From Onchocerca lupi (taxonomy: Eukaryota; Nematoda; Chromadorea; Rhabditida; Onchocercidae), in assembly GCA_028564675.1 (NCBI GenBank), contig JAOVVO010000033.1, positions 62,001-126,000 on the forward strand: 64,000 nt of DNA. The letters are read 5' to 3'. The translations under genes were made by a program, and so were the position numbers. This document shows positions 58,701-64,000 of the stretch, in pieces. Position 1 is the stretch's first letter. Each line of letters begins with the position of its first letter. The notes under the pieces were generated by a model. It was not told the origin of the DNA and made no database searches. It saw only the letters and a program-made list of their open reading frames with translations.

Positions 58701-61250
58701 TAAGCAAATTTGGAAAAGCACCTGTTCCACCAAGAAGCAAAATCAGTCAAGGTGATTGGTCTGAATAGATTATTGCAGCAAGAATCATAAACAGCCCGTT
58801 TCCAGTAGATAGGTATTCCGGCCGCTCTACATACTTCGGCCATATCGATCATTCCCACCTGAATTAAATTTAAAAAGTTAAAAAGAGAAAATCCAATAAA
58901 TCCAATTTCTATCATTTTTACATAAATATATTATACCGTATTTCCACTGTTACTGAATACATCGCTAACTCGTCTTAGTGCTGCTTCATTCTCAGATATC
59001 GAAATGGGAATTCCTTTCGGGAAAAAGAATCTTAAAAAAAAAAAAAGGTTAAAGGTGAACATATTTCTTTTGATTTTATTTTCGTTTTTTTTTTTTCTTT
59101 TTTTTTTTTATTGAAAGCAATCATATGATGTTACAAAAGATCGCTGTTTCAACCTTTCTTCTAAAAGTAGACAAGGATTATGGAATAAGATTGATTCAGA
59201 TGTTCCTGAATTATTCCTTCACTGATGAATACTTGGCATAGTATAAGTCTAGAGATGACTTTATTTTAAATTACTTCGCTCACCTTGGAACATCCACAAC
59301 TTGCACTTTCGGCAAAGGAGGAGTTGTCGGCCATTCCGTTTCTACTTTAACTCCATTCTTCTGCAAAGAAATTCTATTACAACTTAGATTTCTTTCTTCC
59401 AAATTCAAAAAAAAAAGATGCATTAAAAATTTAATGCATTGTATTTGAACTTTTTATTCATTTACCATGTGCTAGAATTCTGAACATATATTAAAGCAGA
59501 TTCTGCAACAAATGGTACTCTGAATATATATTGAGGCAGATTCTTCAACATATAGCATTCTGAATACAAGATAGATTCAAGGTAGATTCTGAGGACGTAA
59601 TGTAACATTTGATAAAATCATTGTTTATGTCAAAGCAACTCAATTATACTTTAAACATAAATTGGAGTGAAAGGAATAGAAGAGAAACATATTGAAACCT
59701 TTCCAAGAGTGATATTACTATCAGCTTTATTGATGCCTGTTTTAGCCATCGCATTTTTCTTTTCCATACGTCGTTCAGCAATGCTACGATGCGATTTTAA
59801 ATCTTCATTTTGTCCACTTAAATATCAAAATTATCAATTATTATCACTGTTCATTTTCTAAGAAAATTCTGCAAATTATTTAGTCAGTTATTTTAATTTT
59901 TCTTTCTCTATAATCGATCATGCCATTCGAAATCCAATTATTCAGTTTTAAATTTTGCTCATTATATGATTGTCCTAAGACAATGTAATGAGTGAAAATA
60001 CGAACCAGAAATTTCAATCAACTTTCGATAAAGTTCAAATCACAAAAAATAAAATTAATTCTACCTTGCTTTATTTTTATGTTTGCGAGATTTTATCGGT
60101 GATTGGAGCAAAAAATTCTTCGCTTCTTGCAACTCTCTGCAATAACAATGATGATAAAATCAGTAATGCAATAGTCATCTTAAAAAAACATCAAAACATT
60201 AAATAAATGAAGAATAAAACATTCTTAAGAAGAGCAAAACATACTTGATCTTGAGCAAATCATCCGCTTCTATTTCTATAGTTGTTATTGCCGAGGTTTT
60301 TTTGATATTCTGATACGGAATTTCCTCCTAAAATTTCTGATTTTAGAGTTTTCACGAAATTTTGAGGGTTTTTTCAAGAATTTTTAATAAAAAATGTTTG
60401 TGAAAGAGTTGCAAATGAAGGAAATTCCTTAGAGATTGAATTAAAAAATCTTTGAAAATAATCCCAAATTCAACAACTCTGATGGTTTATTGGATTTAAA
60501 TTATGAAAATTGAAAATTTCATCAATGATAAGTCTTGAAGATTTATTTCGCAGAAATATGCTGGAAATTATTTGTATTTGTAAATAAAAGAATTGAATTG
60601 ACTATTTTCAGGTAGTTTACATGAACTTTCAGATAATATTGTTTCATGTCTGAAAGCTGTACATTCATTTCTGGAGAGCGATGTGCGGCAATAAAAAAGC
60701 TTTCTTTTTTCGAAAGGAAAAATATTTCAATACTCATGAAAATAAGACATTTAAAATGGAAAACAATTTCTTTGTCCTGCAAAAGATCCCATCACAACAG
60801 CAAAAAATATACAGACATAATGGAAGACGATCAAGGAATATTCAACGTTTTAAATGAAATATTGTCTGCCAAAAATAGAAGAGAAGAAAGCTTTTTGTCG
60901 CAACGATTCTAATTTATGTCTGAATTTCACCGTACTACATAAATGAAGGATTTGATGGAGAAAAATCTCCAAGATATTAGCCATTGTTTATCATCGACAA
61001 TATTGAAAAAATATCAAACAATTTAACGACGTTGTCGCTTTCTCATTAAAATAATTCGAAAACTTAGTTAATGATAATGAATTGGAACTTGGACTTGGAC
61101 TATCGCTCGTGTATGAATTATCAGTTGTAGTCATAAGTTTGTTACCATCACTTCTATCATTCTGATTCTCTGGAATTTGTTTAAAAAAAGATTTTGGAAA
61201 CTCAGAAATTATCGCTTGTTTTTTGTCATACGTCTTTCTCGATTTTAACA
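55748..61250 (-). CDS. Protein phosphatase 2A regulatory subunit B'' (PR72/PPP2R3 family)
   Basis: B'' subunits target the PP2A core enzyme and bind calcium through EF hands. Exons in phase: 61250-61028, 60136-60065, 59816-59699, 59360-59284, 59030-58937, 58858-58722, 58313-58136, 57761-57675, 57435-57279, 57087-56937, 56737-56593, 56478-56329, 56189-56089 and 55868-55748. Family landmarks in order are PRFFFPKGIPIS, ITLTDFASWWNR, AHDEAARFVYTLAG, FHSRYVETV, IVRIFWAVNRSWTGRIT, NYFSYEHFYVIYCKFYELD, RIFSGAVTR, SIEYWFRCLDLDGDGVLSMY (canonical EF-hand loop) and DWDRYCLEEYEALMADD. A divergent first EF loop is ELDKDHDLIINKI. The tail ends KILEAI at a TGA. The N-terminal exons (Ser/Asn-rich, 61028-61250) fit by phase only and more 5' exons are likely, since no start Met is seen. 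The sequence does not settle which nematode paralogue this is (the C. elegans relative is RSA-1). Confidence 0.88.
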
Positions 61251-61526
61251 CTATTAGATATAAATCAGAAAACTTTTGAGAAATCCTAGCTGTTTGAATG
61301 CTTAGTAAATCTAATTCCCTCCGAACTGATATTGCTTAAATGATCCATAGTGTTATTTTTTAAATTGACTCTTTTATCTCAGAATAATAACAATGGCAGC
61401 AATAGAAAACGCAATATATTTCTGAAGATTTTAATGAGACTTGTTTACTTCAATGAATACACGCATCCACGTGTGACATACGTATCTTGCAAATACTAAT
61501 AACAACTTTCATGTGGCCTATTACCT

Positions 61527-61628
61527 ATGACAGATCAATCAAGAAATATTTCTAACGACTTCATTTTGGCACCTAATCCTACAAGATTTGTAAAAATTAG
61601 TCTAGAGAGAAGTGGGACGGAAAAAAAG
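61527..61628 (+). CDS. Possible first exon, unrecognised
   Basis: An ATG opens MTDQSRNISNDFILAPNPTR and continues to ERSGTEKK, where a good donor AAG|GTAAGA follows. No partner exon could be found downstream on this strand, and the frame overlaps the expected 5' part of the minus-strand B'' gene, so chance is a real possibility. Confidence 0.2.
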
Positions 61629-62074
61629 GTAAGAACGACAAATTGCCGTTACGTTGACATATACATTACTAAGGATCAATCAATTAGTATTATTCATCTT
61701 TTTTGCTAAAATTCATAAAATTTCTTACATAAAAAAGTGATTTATTCAATCCTCTCTTTTCTTTGTTCAGTTCTTTTTAAATTTGCTTGAATTTTAATTC
61801 AAATTGCAACTATAATCGACCTAGACATTGTCTCAGAAAGAAAATCCACTATAGAAGATCATAAATAGATAATCCGCTTATTTTACATCACTGAATCATT
61901 TCCCAATATTTCTCTACAACAAAATCACTGCATCTTCTTTTTTTTTTTTTTTGAAAAAAAAAAATGAACAGATTGAAATCACGATTAAATAAAGTTTTCT
62001 AAAATTCCCCCTTTGCTTATTGCGATCATTATTTATTTTAATAATTAAAAAAAAAAAAAAAAAAAAAAAAATTC

Positions 62075-62170
62075 TGGCAAGACGAATCTCTAAACTTTTC
62101 ATTTTTTCTACTAAACTCCACTCAGTTTCATCACCTAAATTCTTGCTCTCATCATTCTTTCTACTCCCTC
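62075..62170 (-). CDS. Possible 5' exon of the PP2A B'' gene
   Basis: The minus strand reads SRKNDESKNLGDETEWSLVE and KMKSLEI before a GTCTTG that could be a donor in phase 1, the phase required by the exon starting at 61250. The composition is charged and coding-like. The acceptor and start are not identified. Confidence 0.25.
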
Positions 62171-62179
62171 CCACTTTTC

Positions 62180-64000
62180 AAACTAATCCATTCATTGAAA
62201 TGAATCTGGCGACATTCACTCCCAATAAACAATAAAACATAATTTAAATATAAATAAAAGTAAGATAAGTGGAATTTTTGAAGATGATTGTGGCTTAGAC
62301 ATGCTGTGAAGAGCCCAGGCTTTGAGAACTGAAATATTAGAACAATGGCCTCACTTATCATTGAATCAGCCAAGTCTGATTTCAAATGCTTGCAAAAACT
62401 ATTCAACAAAAGTTCATTCCATCTTTTAATTTTCTATTACTTTCAATTTCATCAATTCATGTTTTAGAAGTACATATTATTGAATTTGCTTTTTGAATAT
62501 TCAACTTTTTTTTTTTGGAAAACTGGCCCTTTACATTTTTTGTAAGTTAAACATGTAAATTGTGTCAAATTTTCTAGGCCTTTTTTATTTGGCCACTTAT
62601 CGGCTTCTAAATAAATAAGAAAAAAGCATTTAAAGATATTAGGTTAGCTGTAGAACTTTCAAATAATAAAATAAGGCGAAGAAAGCAAATTTCTGAATTG
62701 TTCTTTTCGATAAGAAACAGAAATGTCGCCAAATCCAAAAGTCTAATTATTTATGAGTGATTATTAACAACTAATACGTGTAAAATATAACAAATAACGA
62801 CAGAAGACATTAAGGAATTCTGAAGTAAGATAAAAAAGGATACTGTAAGAAATAGATTCATTTTTGGAAGCATTATGAAGCGTGAATGACAGTTTCTTTT
62901 ACTGATATAAGTAGCTTTTCGTAAACAAACATGAATTAGTTATCTGTCTTATAACTTCTTTCGAACTGCGCGAATACCAGCATACGGATCTCACACAATT
63001 CACGCAATAAAAGTTTTAGAAGACAATAAATAATCAATTCAATCTTTGAATGTGAAAAAAAAAAAAAAACTTCCATAAACATTTGCATAAGACTGAAGAA
63101 GAATAAATAGTAATTAAAGCAATCAATTGGCAATGCGTGATGCTCATTTTTTCCTAAGGTTACAGGTCAAAAACAAAAATTGGTGCTTGCCCATATCACG
63201 AAATAAATTTAACACAATCAGTTCGCATCATAAATTAACAGAATCCAGAAAACTGATTTCTTCTGATTTTAATAGTTCTTGTAAAAGAAAACTGAAAAAA
63301 TTCGATAAGGAAATTTAAAAAAATATAAATGCAGGTCATTGATATTCGTCGTGTAACTCATTGACAAGACTTTCATGTTAAATATCTATTTTAAAATTAT
63401 TTATCTAACAAATTAGCTTTTTTCTAACACTATTAATGCAAAGATTTTTTTGTTGAAATATGAGTTTGTTTTCGAAGAAAAAATACAAATTTGATTGAAA
63501 TAAGGAAAGAGTCGATAAAAAATTCTCGAAATTTTGAAAAAAAAAATATCGAAAAGATTTCATAATTTCGAATAGCTCAGAGATGTAAAAAATGGATAGA
63601 TAAAAAAATAAGTACACAAACAGAAATGAAGTGTTTTAAAATATGATAAGAGGAATGGATGTCAAAACGAACATTTAGAGGATTGAATGATTTTCCAACT
63701 TCCTGATTTGATCGGACACATATGTATTTGTTCAGATGGATTAGGAAGAGAGGAGTGTGATAATGGGATATCATCGACAAGCAATCTGCTTGTCAACATT
63801 CATATCAATATTTCTCACTTATCATGTGTCCATTCTCTGTCGCCGTTCGAGTTGTGTTGATAATAATAGTTTGGCTTGTGAATAAAAGTTCTTCTTAGCA
63901 TTTATTTCGGAAAACTTATGATAAATGAGAGGATAGTTTCGTCCAGGATCGACTAAAATCGATGATGACCATGAAGGGAAGTAATGATAAAGAAATTTGA
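62180..64000. other. AT-rich end of window, no supported gene
   Basis: Short frames only, mostly Phe/Lys/Asn-rich and next to homopolymer runs. I see no domain, RNA gene or repeat family. Confidence 0.45.

Overview
The window looks like nuclear DNA of a nematode, most likely a spirurid/filarial species. It is strongly AT-rich, its genes are split into short exons (about 60-250 nt) by AT-rich introns, several first exons sit directly behind a pyrimidine-plus-AG acceptor as expected for spliced-leader trans-splicing, and the snRNP-G protein reads almost exactly like the C. elegans SNR-7 family. No bacterial operon structure is present. All genes were read by eye from exon/intron phase and family motifs, so outer ends of the large genes are less certain than their cores.

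Layout. 0.7-3.0 kb (minus): a cluster of ShK (ShKT, six-cysteine) exons behind one signal-peptide exon. 4.7-5.3 kb: a degenerate retroelement-like sequence. 6.4-8.8 kb (plus): a two-LIM-domain protein with a Ser/Thr-rich tail, followed by weak coding-like exons to 9.3 kb. 10.1-17.0 kb (minus): a PAS-domain serine/threonine kinase (PASK type), with two extra 3' exons that would add a hydrophobic tail. 18-33 kb: a long AT-rich stretch without a gene I can support. 33.5 kb (plus): a tRNA-Ser(GCT). 34.0 kb: a degenerate minisatellite. 34.86-36.52 kb: a non-autonomous Helentron-like transposon. 37.0-38.5 kb (minus): DTWD1-type tRNA aminocarboxypropyltransferase. 39.6-40.4 kb (minus): intronless eIF2-beta. 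42.0-51.5 kb (minus): an RNF19-type membrane RBR E3 ubiquitin ligase. 53.2-53.9 kb (plus): Sm protein G. 55.7-61.3 kb (minus): PP2A regulatory subunit B''.

Functionally the right half holds core cellular genes: translation initiation, tRNA modification, pre-mRNA splicing, protein phosphatase targeting and ubiquitin ligation. The left half holds secreted (ShK) and signalling (LIM, PAS kinase) genes. The RNF19-type gene and the Sm G gene are divergently transcribed from a 1.7-kb interval that carries two different tandem duplications.

The most unusual observations are a predicted hydrophobic C-terminal extension on the PAS kinase; three non-GT donor introns (two GC-AG, one GA-AG) supported by reading frame and protein homology; three ShK terminal exons with the same phase and separate stops; a Helentron-like element with perfect 17-bp inverted repeats; and an 18-bp perfect hairpin inside an intron of the RBR ligase gene.
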